Made by a program: the position numbers and the translations under genes
DNA from: an uncultured Bacteroidales bacterium
GTDB lineage: Bacteria; Bacteroidota; Bacteroidia; Bacteroidales; Muribaculaceae
Assembly (NCBI GenBank): GCA_902779125.1
Contig: CACZAC010000005.1
Span: forward strand, 62,001 to 126,000
Direction: 5' to 3'
DNA: 64,000 bases
Part shown: positions 1 to 8,695 of the stretch, piece by piece
Layout of the letters: each line of letters starts with the position of its first letter
How positions within the stretch are numbered: position 1 is the first letter of the stretch
The notes under the pieces: generated by a model
What the model saw: only the letters and a program-made list of their open reading frames with translations
What the model was told of the DNA's origin: nothing
Database searches by the model: none

Positions 1-1
1 C

Positions 2-1669
2 AATGTAGGCACCGAGTTGTTGAACCAAAGCCAGCCCTTGCAACTTGCTCCTGGCGAGTCGGCAAGTCTGCAATTTGACTTCGACCATGACTTGATTGAC
101 GGCTGGAGGTATTTCTGCTACCTGTATTACTATAGTGCCGGCCAGACGGTAGGCACCGGGACCAGATGGTACACCCTGAACTTCCCCACCGGACCCGTCG
201 AGACCCACAGCGTGACGGCAGCGGTCAATCCTGTCGAGGGCGGCGTGATTACCTTCATGAGCGGTGTGGCTGACGGCGAGGCCCAGGTCGGCAAGACGGT
301 GTCGTTTGCCGTGATGCCGAGCGAGGGTTATGTCATTAACAACATAATGGCTGTTACTGCTGATGGCGATACGTTGGCTCTCAACCATAATGCCAACAGC
401 GGCAACTACAGTTTTGTGATGCCTTCAAGCGATGTGGCTGTCACAGCTACGGCAATTGCCATTCACGACATCACCACTGCGCTTAACAATGCCGCTGGTG
501 GACGCGTGGTTTTGAGTGCTACCCAGGCAACTGCTGGAGAAATGGTCACTGTTACTGTAACTCCTAATGTGGGATGGCATTGTGACGGCGTCACTGTTAC
601 GGCTTACGGCTCACCCGTTGCAAGCACCGACAGCGGCGATGGCGTGTTCACCTTTGCCATGCCCGATGACGATGCAACTGTCGATGTCATCTTCACACGC
701 GATTCGGGCAGTCTCTTTAAACTGGTGGATTCTAGAAGCGAGATTGCCGAGGGTGATACCTATGTGCTCCTGAGCCGCAACTACAATAAGGTGATGAAGC
801 AAATGGGTGACATGGACGAGACCTTCCAGGCGGTTGATGTGGCACAATGGATGGACGAGAGCCAATCCGTTGTCAGGGTAAGCGACGATGCCTGCATGTT
901 CACGATGACTCAGGTAGCCGATACTACTGTTTCTGGTAACGCTCGTACCGCAGCCTATCTGACCAACGGTAACGGCTTCATGCGCACCGGCAATTACAAT
1001 GTATTCCTCAATGACGAGATTTCGGCCGAGAGCCGTGCTTGGATGTATATCGGCAATGCCTCAAATTGCCTTATCCGCTTTAAGGATACCTCCAGCGGCT
1101 CCAATGCCAACTGGATTGTGCGCTATGACCCCGATGCCGATAATTTCAAAATGATGAACTGGAACGTCACTGGTGCCGAGGTTTCACGCGTGTGGCTCTA
1201 TAAACTGGTTGACGCCTATCAGGTGAATACCATGTGCGTGCCCGATGAAGGCGGTACTGTCACGCTCGTCTGCGGTATTGTGGATGGTAAAGCCCAGGCG
1301 GGAGAAAACGTGGTGTTTGCCTTGACGCCTGCAACCGATTTCACAGTGGGCAAGGTGGAGGTCATCACAGTGGCAGGTGACACGATTGTTCCTGTATTGG
1401 ATGACGAGAGTGGGCTCTATAGCTTCATGATGCCCGATAGTGATATCACTATCAGTGTGACGATGGAGCAGCCTGCTGGCCCCGAGTTCGTTCTTGGAGA
1501 CGTGAACGCCGACGGCATTGCCAGTATCGCCGATATAGCCACTCTGATTGATTATCTGTTGGGTTCTGATGTGCAGATTGACAACAATGCTGCGGATGTT
1601 GACGAGAATCAGTCCATCTCGATTGCCGACGTTGCCATCCTCATTGACATGATATTGGGGGGTGACTGA
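2..1669 (+). CDS. Secreted InlB-type repeat protein with C-terminal dockerin-like domain (5' end outside window)
   Basis: The frame is open to the left edge, so the N terminus is missing; 555 residues are visible. Three divergent InlB B-repeat-like units lie at about 70-152, 154-235 and 406-488, each ending in a YSFVMP or FTFAMP-type motif. Between the second and third is a roughly 165-residue module (238-403) that begins LFKLVDSRSEIAEGDTYVLL and ends VWLYKLV; related modules occur twice in the next gene. The last 58 residues form a two-repeat dockerin-like domain (GDVNADG...SIADIATLIDYLL, then a weaker second loop DVDENQSISIADV). The first visible residues, ending APGESASLQFDFD, resemble the region just before the dockerin of the C10 protease at 8696-11071, so the missing part could be a protease or another Ig-rich exoprotein. 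It is probably exported and surface associated; enzymatic activity cannot be judged. Confidence 0.85.
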   Translation, partial: NVGTELLNQSQPLQLAPGESASLQFDFDHDLIDGWRYFCYLYYYSAGQTVGTGTRWYTLNFPTGPVETHSVTAAVNPVEGGVITFMSGVADGEAQVGKTVSFAVMPSEGYVINNIMAVTADGDTLALNHNANSGNYSFVMPSSDVAVTATAIAIHDITTALNNAAGGRVVLSATQATAGEMVTVTVTPNVGWHCDGVTVTAYGSPVASTDSGDGVFTFAMPDDDATVDVIFTRDSGSLFKLVDSRSEIAEGDTYVLLSRNYNKVMKQMGDMDETFQAVDVAQWMDESQSVVRVSDDACMFTMTQVADTTVSGNARTAAYLTNGNGFMRTGNYNVFLNDEISAESRAWMYIGNASNCLIRFKDTSSGSNANWIVRYDPDADNFKMMNWNVTGAEVSRVWLYKLVDAYQVNTMCVPDEGGTVTLVCGIVDGKAQAGENVVFALTPATDFTVGKVEVITVAGDTIVPVLDDESGLYSFMMPDSDITISVTMEQPAGPEFVLGDVNADGIASIADIATLIDYLLGSDVQIDNNAADVDENQSISIADVAILIDMILGGD

Positions 1670-1716
1670 TGGCGGCTCAATGCAACAAGAAAAATGATTA
1701 AAACCAGTGAAAATAA

Positions 1717-1746
1717 TTGGTGTTTGTGTTTTTCTTGCTATCTTTG
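1717..1746 (+). promoter_or_regulatory. Bacteroidetes-type promoter for the giant repeat protein
   Basis: TTG at 1717-1719, a 19-bp spacer, then TATCTTTG at 1739-1746, matching the Bacteroidetes TTTG / TAnnTTTG consensus. It would give a leader of about 100 nt before the ATG at 1857. Confidence 0.6.
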
Positions 1747-1856
1747 TGAATGAAAATGAATTAAATTAATGAATAATGATGATGGCGGACAGAAGTTCGG
1801 GTTCACGATGTCTGCTGTTGATGATGAATTAAGGGCCCGGTTAAAAAACAATTACA

Positions 1857-4800
1857 ATGATGAAAAAACTACTTTTATTCCTTATGATGCTCGCTTTTGC
1901 ACTACCAGCTGCAATAGCGGGCGAAAAGACGATTGTCATCAATCGCAACGAGGGAATCTATGAGGATGGCACCGGGGTGTATTATTGCACCAAGGGTGGC
2001 ATCACGATGACCTTCTCGAGCGGTCTGAACAATGTCAACTACCTGGTGGAGCACCAGCAGGTGGTATTTGACATCTTCTCGACCAACTATGTCATCAAGA
2101 AGATTAAGTTCAATTGTCTGGACAACACCACCGATGACAATCTGGACTGCTTCTACTGGGGTCCCTCGACCATCAGTGAACTTGGTGCTGTCGCCACATA
2201 TGTGCCCACAGGTACATACACATGGAGTGGCTACATTGGCACTTGGGTTGGTGGCTCCACCCCGTCGAAGTATGTTAAGTTTGTTACCGAGGGCAAGCCT
2301 GTGCGTTTTGGCTCGGTTGAGATTACCATCGACAAGGAGTTCGGTGACATCTATGACCTCGTGACTCAAAGCTCTGAGATTGCAGCAGGTCAGACTTATG
2401 CCTTGGTGAGCAAATATGACTCCCGAGCCCTCGGTAAAGAGGAGTATCATGGCAGTGATGCTTACACTACATTCAGCTCTACGTCTGTCACCTTATTGAA
2501 CTTTGACGAAACTCTAAATAATTATATGAAGGTCAAAGTCACTGATGAGGTGGCATTGATGAAGTTGCAGTCTTCAGGCAACAGTGACCGTCCGTGGTAC
2601 ATTAAGATCGGCGACAATTACATGCGTCGCCGCACTGGTACATTATCCGGCTCTGGTGGCGCTGAGAATGGCCAAGGATACAACTTATATACAGAGTCCA
2701 GTGTGCCAAGTGATAGGGCACAGTATTTCCGTACCCATATTTCGATTGGTAACAATAGCAACGCGTTAATCAGGTTCCAGATGTTCTCTTCCGAGACACC
2801 ACTTGGAAATGAGACCTTTGCCATCCGTCACTATAATGGTGGCGACCTGTTTAGGGTAATTGACTACAACACAAGTCATAATCAATACGCAAATAATCAG
2901 CGTGTTTACCTGTATAAGCCGGCGCAGACATATTATGTCACTACCAATTGCCTGCCCGACGATAATAGCGGTTATATCACGCTGGGTGAGGGTGTTCTGA
3001 GTGACGGCAACGGCAATTACACTTCACAGCAATATGACAATGTGTTCTTCTTTGTCGGACCGACTGACGGATGGGGTATTGGCGCGGTTACTGTGACCAA
3101 TCTTTCTACTAACGAGGTGACGACATTGACCCCGACGGCTAGCAGCGACTTCGGTAATGATTACCAATTCCCGATGCCCGGTGCCAACGTCAATGTTACG
3201 GCCAACTTCCTGGCGCCTTATAATATCGACACGATTTGTAATCCTGCTGATGGCGGCCAGTTTAACTTCATCAATGGGTATACCAACTTTAACGGACAGT
3301 ATTACTCCAACGAGGGCAAGACGGTGACCTTCAAGCCCTCAGCCGCCGATGGTTACATCTTCCAATCGGTTACCATCACCAATAATGGCGTAACAACAAC
3401 CATGACGCCCGATGCCAATGGCGTTTACTCCTTCGTCATGCCGGGCAACAGCGTCACTTTGACAGCCAATTTTGAGGCTGCCCATGACCTTTACCTACTT
3501 GGTACGGCTAATGGCAGGACTGGTTGGGTACCTTATGGACCCAAGTTCACCTTTGACGGTGTCAACGAGAAGTATTACATCGACGTTTACTTCAAGGGCT
3601 ATAATGATGACCCCAATACCGATCCCGCTTACGGCTACTTCAGTCTGACCAAGAAGATTGATGAAGGCGGCAATTGGGACAACATCGCTGGTTACCGCCT
3701 GGCTGCCGAAAACAATCAGACATGGGTAGCTGATGGTTATACTGGTGTTCCTCTCTATGGTGACCGCCCCAACAATTCCTTCAAGATCAAGCCCGGCGTT
3801 TACCGTATTGAGGTTAACAAAGAGATGACCGAGATGAGCATTATCGAGTATCCGCTCACGCTCACCTTTGATCCGGCTGGCGGTGTGCCTGGCAATGGCA
3901 CGATTGTCGAGCCCAACACCGAAGTGACTATCAGCAGCAATCTCCAGGACTTGGTACATGCCATCAATCCCGATGAGGATCCAGTTATGTTCTATAACAC
4001 GATTGACAACTGGGCAACTCAAGAGAATGACAACACCCGTGTGATTTCCAACATCGGTGAAACAACCGTCACGGGTTCTGCCGCTCTTGGTGACTACCTC
4101 ATTGTGAATGGTGCAGCCACTTATGAGATTCCTGGCAACCTCTACTTGCTCGGTACTGCCAATGGTAATACCGTTTGGTACCCGCATGGTCCCCAGTTCA
4201 ACTTTGATGAGGTTAATCAGGAGTACTACATTGATGTTTACTTCAAGGGAGATCCCACCTATAACAACAATCAGGGTGACCCCTATGGCCATTTCAGCCT
4301 CACTACCAAGATTTCGGCATCCGACGACGGATGGGGAGAAATCAATGGATATCGTCTGTTTGCTACTCAACTTGATTATATGGTAGAGGATGGCACCGTA
4401 GCCACTAATTGTTTCCAGACGACTACCGACTATGCCTTCAAGATTCCAGCCGGCGTTTACCGCATCACGGTCAACAAGGCGATGAACACGATGACGATTA
4501 CCGAGTATCCGCTCTCGCTCACCTTTGACCCCGTCAGCGGCTCAACCGTAGTTGTCGGTGATAATGTGACCATCAGCAGCAATCTTGACCAGCTGGTACA
4601 CAATATCAATCCCAACGAAGTCAATGCTTCCTTCAAGAACAGCACCGATGGCGGAACGACTTGGGATCCTGACAACACCGCTGCCATTACTGCTGCCGGT
4701 GCTACTACAACTGTCAATGCCGAGGCTTGGATTGACTACATCATTGTACCCGGAACAGCGACTTATACCACCCCGGCTCCCACGGTTTACGACATCACGA

Positions 4801-7800
4801 CGCAAGTCAATCCCGAGGGTTCCAACGCTGGTACCATTACTGCTCCCACTGGCTCTGAAGCCGATGTAACGGTGAACTTCACTGTGACGGATGCTGATCC
4901 CGCTGTCTATACCCTCACTGGTGTTGAGGTGGTTGACAGCAATAATGGAATCGTGGCAAGTTTCGAACCCAGTGCAGACGGCAACTACAGCTTCACGATG
5001 CCCAGTGATGACGTGACGATTCATGCCGACTATGAGCGCACCAAGTATGATGTGACAACCAGTTGGTCGCCCAGCAAGGGTGGTGCCATTTGGCTGAATG
5101 GTGTCAATACACCTCAAACTATCTCGGTGCCCAATGCTGATCAAGTAGTATTCGGCGTTGCACCTGATGCGGGTTATGAATTGGTTTCAATGACTGTGAC
5201 GAATACGGTAACAGGACAGGAAATCACTCCCGCACCAACGGGTAACAGCAACGAATACACCTTTACCATGCCCACAGGTAATGTGACCATCACGGCTATT
5301 TTCGCAGAGCTGCCTAGCTATGATATCCACACGATTGTGACCCCGGATAATGGCGGAACAATCAATGTGCAAAGTCAAGCTTTGGGTGGAGAGACTGTGA
5401 ACTTCACTGTTGATGCCAATACAGGATTTGCCATCAGTTCGGTGACTGTGACCTATGGTGATGGTAACACTCAGACGGTTGAAGTGACCGACAATGGTGA
5501 CGGCACTTACAGCTTCGAGATGCCTGACGCTGATGTGACCATCACGGCTAACTTCGGTCTGAAGGGCGAAATCTTCAGACAGGTAACCAAAACCGAACAG
5601 ATTCAGGAGGGCAAGATTTACACCTATGTGTCCCAATATTTAGGCAAGGTGCTGAACAACCTCGCCCCAAACGCTACCCCCAATTACTACTCATCGACCG
5701 ATATTGTTGAGTGGGTAACTGAGGATAAGCAAGTTGTGAGACTTGACGGTAACGCTGGTTTCTTCACAATGGAGGATGTTACTGAGCTTATCGATAATAG
5801 TAGTAGTCATAGAAGATATAGAAATGCATATCTGAAGACCCCAGGTGGCTATTTAGGTATTGATGTACCTGCATCTCCTGAAGAAGGGGGAATAACCCAT
5901 GTCACCTTGGAAGCGTCTAAGGACGATACGAAAAAAATCGCATCACGTATTCATGACATTTATACTACCGACCCCTCCGAATATCGTGCAGTTTCGTTTT
6001 ACGATTATAGCGGAGACACTCACAATCTTGTTTGGAGCATCTACTACAAAGATGGTGAAGGCTTTGTGTCCCAATATACTGATCAAAATCACTATTCTAC
6101 TACTTGGCTGTACAAGCTTGCCGAGCCTTACAACATCACCACTGTAGCCCTGCCTGATGAGAACGTTGGTTCGATCACCATTGAGCAGACCGAAGGCGTA
6201 GTAGGTAGTACTGCTCTTGAGGGTATGCCTGTAACTATTACTCCGACGCCTTCGGCTGGATATGCTGTCTCAAGTGTTGTGGTTACCATCGATGGCACCA
6301 GCGAGACTGTACCTGTTTCACCACAGAGTATTGATGGCTCTTATAGCTTCTTCATGCCGTCGGCCGACGCTACTGTTACCGTCACTTTTGATACGGGCTA
6401 TAATATTTTCACCGAATGTATTCCCGATCAAGGTGGTAAAATCGATGTGGTTTCAGTGGGTTGTGAAGGACTGGACATCCCGTTTGCGGTGACTCCCAAT
6501 GCGGGATATGCTCTCACCGGAATCACAATTCTTGATGCTCAGGGTAATGAAGTATCGTTCGTAGAAAACCAAGACGAAGCCTTCAACTACGACGGCACCT
6601 ACAGCTTCACCATGCCTGCCGCCGATGTGACCATCACGGCAAACTTTGAGCCTGGTTACACGATCCATACAGCTGTCGTTCCCGATGGTACCGCTGATTT
6701 GAAGGCTTACTGGGCGGACCATGCCTATGTCACTGAGTATGCCGAAGGCACTGATATCTGGGTTGATGTGCTCCCCATTGTAGGTTATGAGGTGGTCAAG
6801 TTAACTTTGACCAATGAATCAACGGGAGAAACTGTAGATCTGGAGGGTGGATTAGACGACGATGGCATAATGTATTTGAGTGACTTCATTATGCCGGCGT
6901 CTAATGTCACGGTTACTGCTTATCTCCAGCTGAACTCGCCGCTGTCCTACATTGAGCGCCCTGGTACCTATGAGGATGGTGACGAAGTGGAGGTGACCGA
7001 CGAGCTTATCGGCACTTGGGTGGCTCAGAAGTATCTGTGGGCCAAGGATCAGGCTCCCTATGTCTCCAACTTCTACAGTGAGATTAATCCTGAATCTGAA
7101 TATATTATTCACGATTATCACCGTGAGTACTTCAAGTTGCAGCATCGCGACTGGGACCAGAGCAACTGGGTAATGCTTGACTTCAGCACGATTCCCGAAC
7201 TGGCTGGCTACTCGCGACAGCAACTCATGGCTGTGATGAACAACTATGTGGACAACAAGATTGTTGCTGGCTCTATCAAGGGTTCCTACAGGTGTGTAAC
7301 ATCTAATCAAGATCCGTTTGGTGTTTACCAAGATCAATCAATCAAGGTTCAACATGTCATTGAGCTCTCAGAGCTGCCCCAGTATGTGAAGGATCCCGCA
7401 ACGATTGGTCCGAACAACACTTTGGGTTATCCTGGCTTCCAGAATGACCCGCTGGAGACGGCCGGCAAATACTATGCTAATCCTGTTGCCAACTATGCCT
7501 ACAACCACTATAGTCCTGCCAACTTCCTGATTTTGAACTTGACTCCTGATGGTGTTGAAGGTTTTGATACTAGTGGAGAGTTTTCTCATGAAGGTGATGA
7601 TGGCTATTTAGTATCAGATCATTGGTTCTTCATGAGACCTAAGGATCAAGAGGTTGTTCAGGTTTGGGCTGTATGGCTTGGTGAAAAGGATTATTATGAT
7701 GAGTTTAGCGATGAGGAGAGAACAGATAGCGTCTTTGTGGTTTATGAATGGGATCCCGATGAAGGCTATAATTCACTAGCCATTGGTGGTGCGTTCCGTG

Positions 7801-8207
7801 TCGGAAGTTGGGATTATAACATCAACCAGACGGATGATTCGGGCAAGCCCACCGGCTATGGTCCTCCCACGGGAGAATTGCGCAAGGACTTTGACTACAC
7901 CTTCCATGCCGCCATCCAGTATACTCCTTACAACCCGTCAGAACCCGATAAGAAGGTTCCGAGCAAGGCTCCAATGGCTGCTAATGACGACCCCGGGTTC
8001 TTTAACGTTTATCCGCTCGACATGACGTCGCCCGACGAGACTTACACCGGTGTGAAGGAAGTTGCCTCGCGTGATGCGACTACGATTGTGGATATCCGCT
8101 ACTACAACATCATGGGTCAGGAGAGCATGACGCCCTTCGACGGCATCAACATTATGGTAATCCGTTACAAGGACGGCAGCTTCATCTCAAAGAAGATTCT
8201 CAAGTAA
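1857..8207 (+). CDS. Giant multi-repeat surface protein with T9SS C-terminal sorting domain
   Basis: 2116 residues with an N-terminal signal peptide (MMKKLLLFLMMLAFALPAAIA). Visible layout: unknown beta-rich domain 22-160; a 190-residue module at about 165-357 (EIAAGQTYALVS ... RVYLYKP) related to one in the preceding gene; InlB-like repeats 359-540; two near-duplicate modules starting LYLLGTANG at about 545 and 762; three InlB-like repeats 977-1237; a second copy of the module at 1238-1425 (QIQEGKIYTYVS ... TWLYKL); three more InlB-like repeats to about 1690; an unrecognised domain to 2065; and a tail from 2066 with RYYNIMGQES...GINIMVIRYKDGS...KKILK. That tail has the form of T9SS type A C-terminal domains, suggesting export by the PorU/PorV system encoded in this window. 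No catalytic motif is recognised. Unlike its neighbours it has no dockerin. The start at 1857 precedes a good signal peptide. Confidence 0.85.
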   Translation: MMKKLLLFLMMLAFALPAAIAGEKTIVINRNEGIYEDGTGVYYCTKGGITMTFSSGLNNVNYLVEHQQVVFDIFSTNYVIKKIKFNCLDNTTDDNLDCFYWGPSTISELGAVATYVPTGTYTWSGYIGTWVGGSTPSKYVKFVTEGKPVRFGSVEITIDKEFGDIYDLVTQSSEIAAGQTYALVSKYDSRALGKEEYHGSDAYTTFSSTSVTLLNFDETLNNYMKVKVTDEVALMKLQSSGNSDRPWYIKIGDNYMRRRTGTLSGSGGAENGQGYNLYTESSVPSDRAQYFRTHISIGNNSNALIRFQMFSSETPLGNETFAIRHYNGGDLFRVIDYNTSHNQYANNQRVYLYKPAQTYYVTTNCLPDDNSGYITLGEGVLSDGNGNYTSQQYDNVFFFVGPTDGWGIGAVTVTNLSTNEVTTLTPTASSDFGNDYQFPMPGANVNVTANFLAPYNIDTICNPADGGQFNFINGYTNFNGQYYSNEGKTVTFKPSAADGYIFQSVTITNNGVTTTMTPDANGVYSFVMPGNSVTLTANFEAAHDLYLLGTANGRTGWVPYGPKFTFDGVNEKYYIDVYFKGYNDDPNTDPAYGYFSLTKKIDEGGNWDNIAGYRLAAENNQTWVADGYTGVPLYGDRPNNSFKIKPGVYRIEVNKEMTEMSIIEYPLTLTFDPAGGVPGNGTIVEPNTEVTISSNLQDLVHAINPDEDPVMFYNTIDNWATQENDNTRVISNIGETTVTGSAALGDYLIVNGAATYEIPGNLYLLGTANGNTVWYPHGPQFNFDEVNQEYYIDVYFKGDPTYNNNQGDPYGHFSLTTKISASDDGWGEINGYRLFATQLDYMVEDGTVATNCFQTTTDYAFKIPAGVYRITVNKAMNTMTITEYPLSLTFDPVSGSTVVVGDNVTISSNLDQLVHNINPNEVNASFKNSTDGGTTWDPDNTAAITAAGATTTVNAEAWIDYIIVPGTATYTTPAPTVYDITTQVNPEGSNAGTITAPTGSEADVTVNFTVTDADPAVYTLTGVEVVDSNNGIVASFEPSADGNYSFTMPSDDVTIHADYERTKYDVTTSWSPSKGGAIWLNGVNTPQTISVPNADQVVFGVAPDAGYELVSMTVTNTVTGQEITPAPTGNSNEYTFTMPTGNVTITAIFAELPSYDIHTIVTPDNGGTINVQSQALGGETVNFTVDANTGFAISSVTVTYGDGNTQTVEVTDNGDGTYSFEMPDADVTITANFGLKGEIFRQVTKTEQIQEGKIYTYVSQYLGKVLNNLAPNATPNYYSSTDIVEWVTEDKQVVRLDGNAGFFTMEDVTELIDNSSSHRRYRNAYLKTPGGYLGIDVPASPEEGGITHVTLEASKDDTKKIASRIHDIYTTDPSEYRAVSFYDYSGDTHNLVWSIYYKDGEGFVSQYTDQNHYSTTWLYKLAEPYNITTVALPDENVGSITIEQTEGVVGSTALEGMPVTITPTPSAGYAVSSVVVTIDGTSETVPVSPQSIDGSYSFFMPSADATVTVTFDTGYNIFTECIPDQGGKIDVVSVGCEGLDIPFAVTPNAGYALTGITILDAQGNEVSFVENQDEAFNYDGTYSFTMPAADVTITANFEPGYTIHTAVVPDGTADLKAYWADHAYVTEYAEGTDIWVDVLPIVGYEVVKLTLTNESTGETVDLEGGLDDDGIMYLSDFIMPASNVTVTAYLQLNSPLSYIERPGTYEDGDEVEVTDELIGTWVAQKYLWAKDQAPYVSNFYSEINPESEYIIHDYHREYFKLQHRDWDQSNWVMLDFSTIPELAGYSRQQLMAVMNNYVDNKIVAGSIKGSYRCVTSNQDPFGVYQDQSIKVQHVIELSELPQYVKDPATIGPNNTLGYPGFQNDPLETAGKYYANPVANYAYNHYSPANFLILNLTPDGVEGFDTSGEFSHEGDDGYLVSDHWFFMRPKDQEVVQVWAVWLGEKDYYDEFSDEERTDSVFVVYEWDPDEGYNSLAIGGAFRVGSWDYNINQTDDSGKPTGYGPPTGELRKDFDYTFHAAIQYTPYNPSEPDKKVPSKAPMAANDDPGFFNVYPLDMTSPDETYTGVKEVASRDATTIVDIRYYNIMGQESMTPFDGINIMVIRYKDGSFISKKILK

Positions 8208-8246
8208 CAACTCAGACACTTCGCTCACTTTGAGCGCCAATTCAAT

Positions 8247-8283
8247 AAATTCGCGCGACCCGGAAGCAGGGCCGCGCGAATTT
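8247..8283 (+). terminator. Terminator-like hairpin after the giant repeat protein
   Basis: Perfect 11-bp stem (8247-8257 with 8273-8283, AAATTCGCGCG / CGCGCGAATTT) and a CCC/GGG inner stem, 40 bp after the stop codon. The T-run is short. Confidence 0.6.
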
Positions 8284-8300
8284 GTTGTCAATGATTAGTG

Positions 8301-8695
8301 TCTAGGGAAACATCGCAGATGTTAGCGGTTCGAAGAACCGATTTCAATGAGAAAGACCATGCAAGAACCTCGGAGAGGTTCGCAGCTTGGTTCATGAGCT
8401 GAACATTGCAGGTGCCTCGAAGAGGAACTTTGTGATTGACAGGTTTTTGGCAGATGTAGAAGTTCGTCTACGACGCACTTTCCACTTGATTTGGCAGCCA
8501 CCAAGCTGCGCTCATCTTCGATGAGCTTGCATGGTGATTTCCATAAAAGTCGAGTCTTCGACCCGACCTGCCTCTATGAGGCAAAAACCAAGCTCATAAT
8601 ACAGTAGAAATGCTTATTGACTCATATTTAGTGAATTATGCCGATGTTGAATATCTTTTCCGAACACTAATAGTTGTCAATACTGGAATCTTCAG
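8301..8695. repeat. Gene-free interval holding a cluster of very short tri-loop hairpins
   Basis: No convincing gene between 8208 and 8695. Within 8309-8582 there is a run of compact inverted repeats, most with 3-nt loops: 8309-8323 (AACATC/GATGTT), 8326-8340 (CGGTTC/GAACCG), 8366-8380 (AACCTC/GAGGTT), 8383-8401 (CAGCT/AGCTG), 8415-8425 (CCTC/GAGG), 8494-8509 (GCAGC/GCTGC), 8510-8526 (GCTCATC/GATGAGC), 8549-8562 (GTCGA/TCGAC) and 8570-8582 (GCCTC/GAGGC). The stems have unrelated sequences, so this is not one repeat copied many times. Function unknown: a structured RNA, a REP-like element or a degraded element are all possible. Confidence 0.6.

Noticed and set aside
1769..1963. 64-codon frame overlapping the start of the giant repeat gene
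   Set aside because: Runs through the leader and into the signal-peptide coding region of the real gene in another frame.
8322..8504. 60-codon minus-strand frame in the hairpin cluster
   Set aside because: Composition follows the palindromes; no homology recognised and no promoter.
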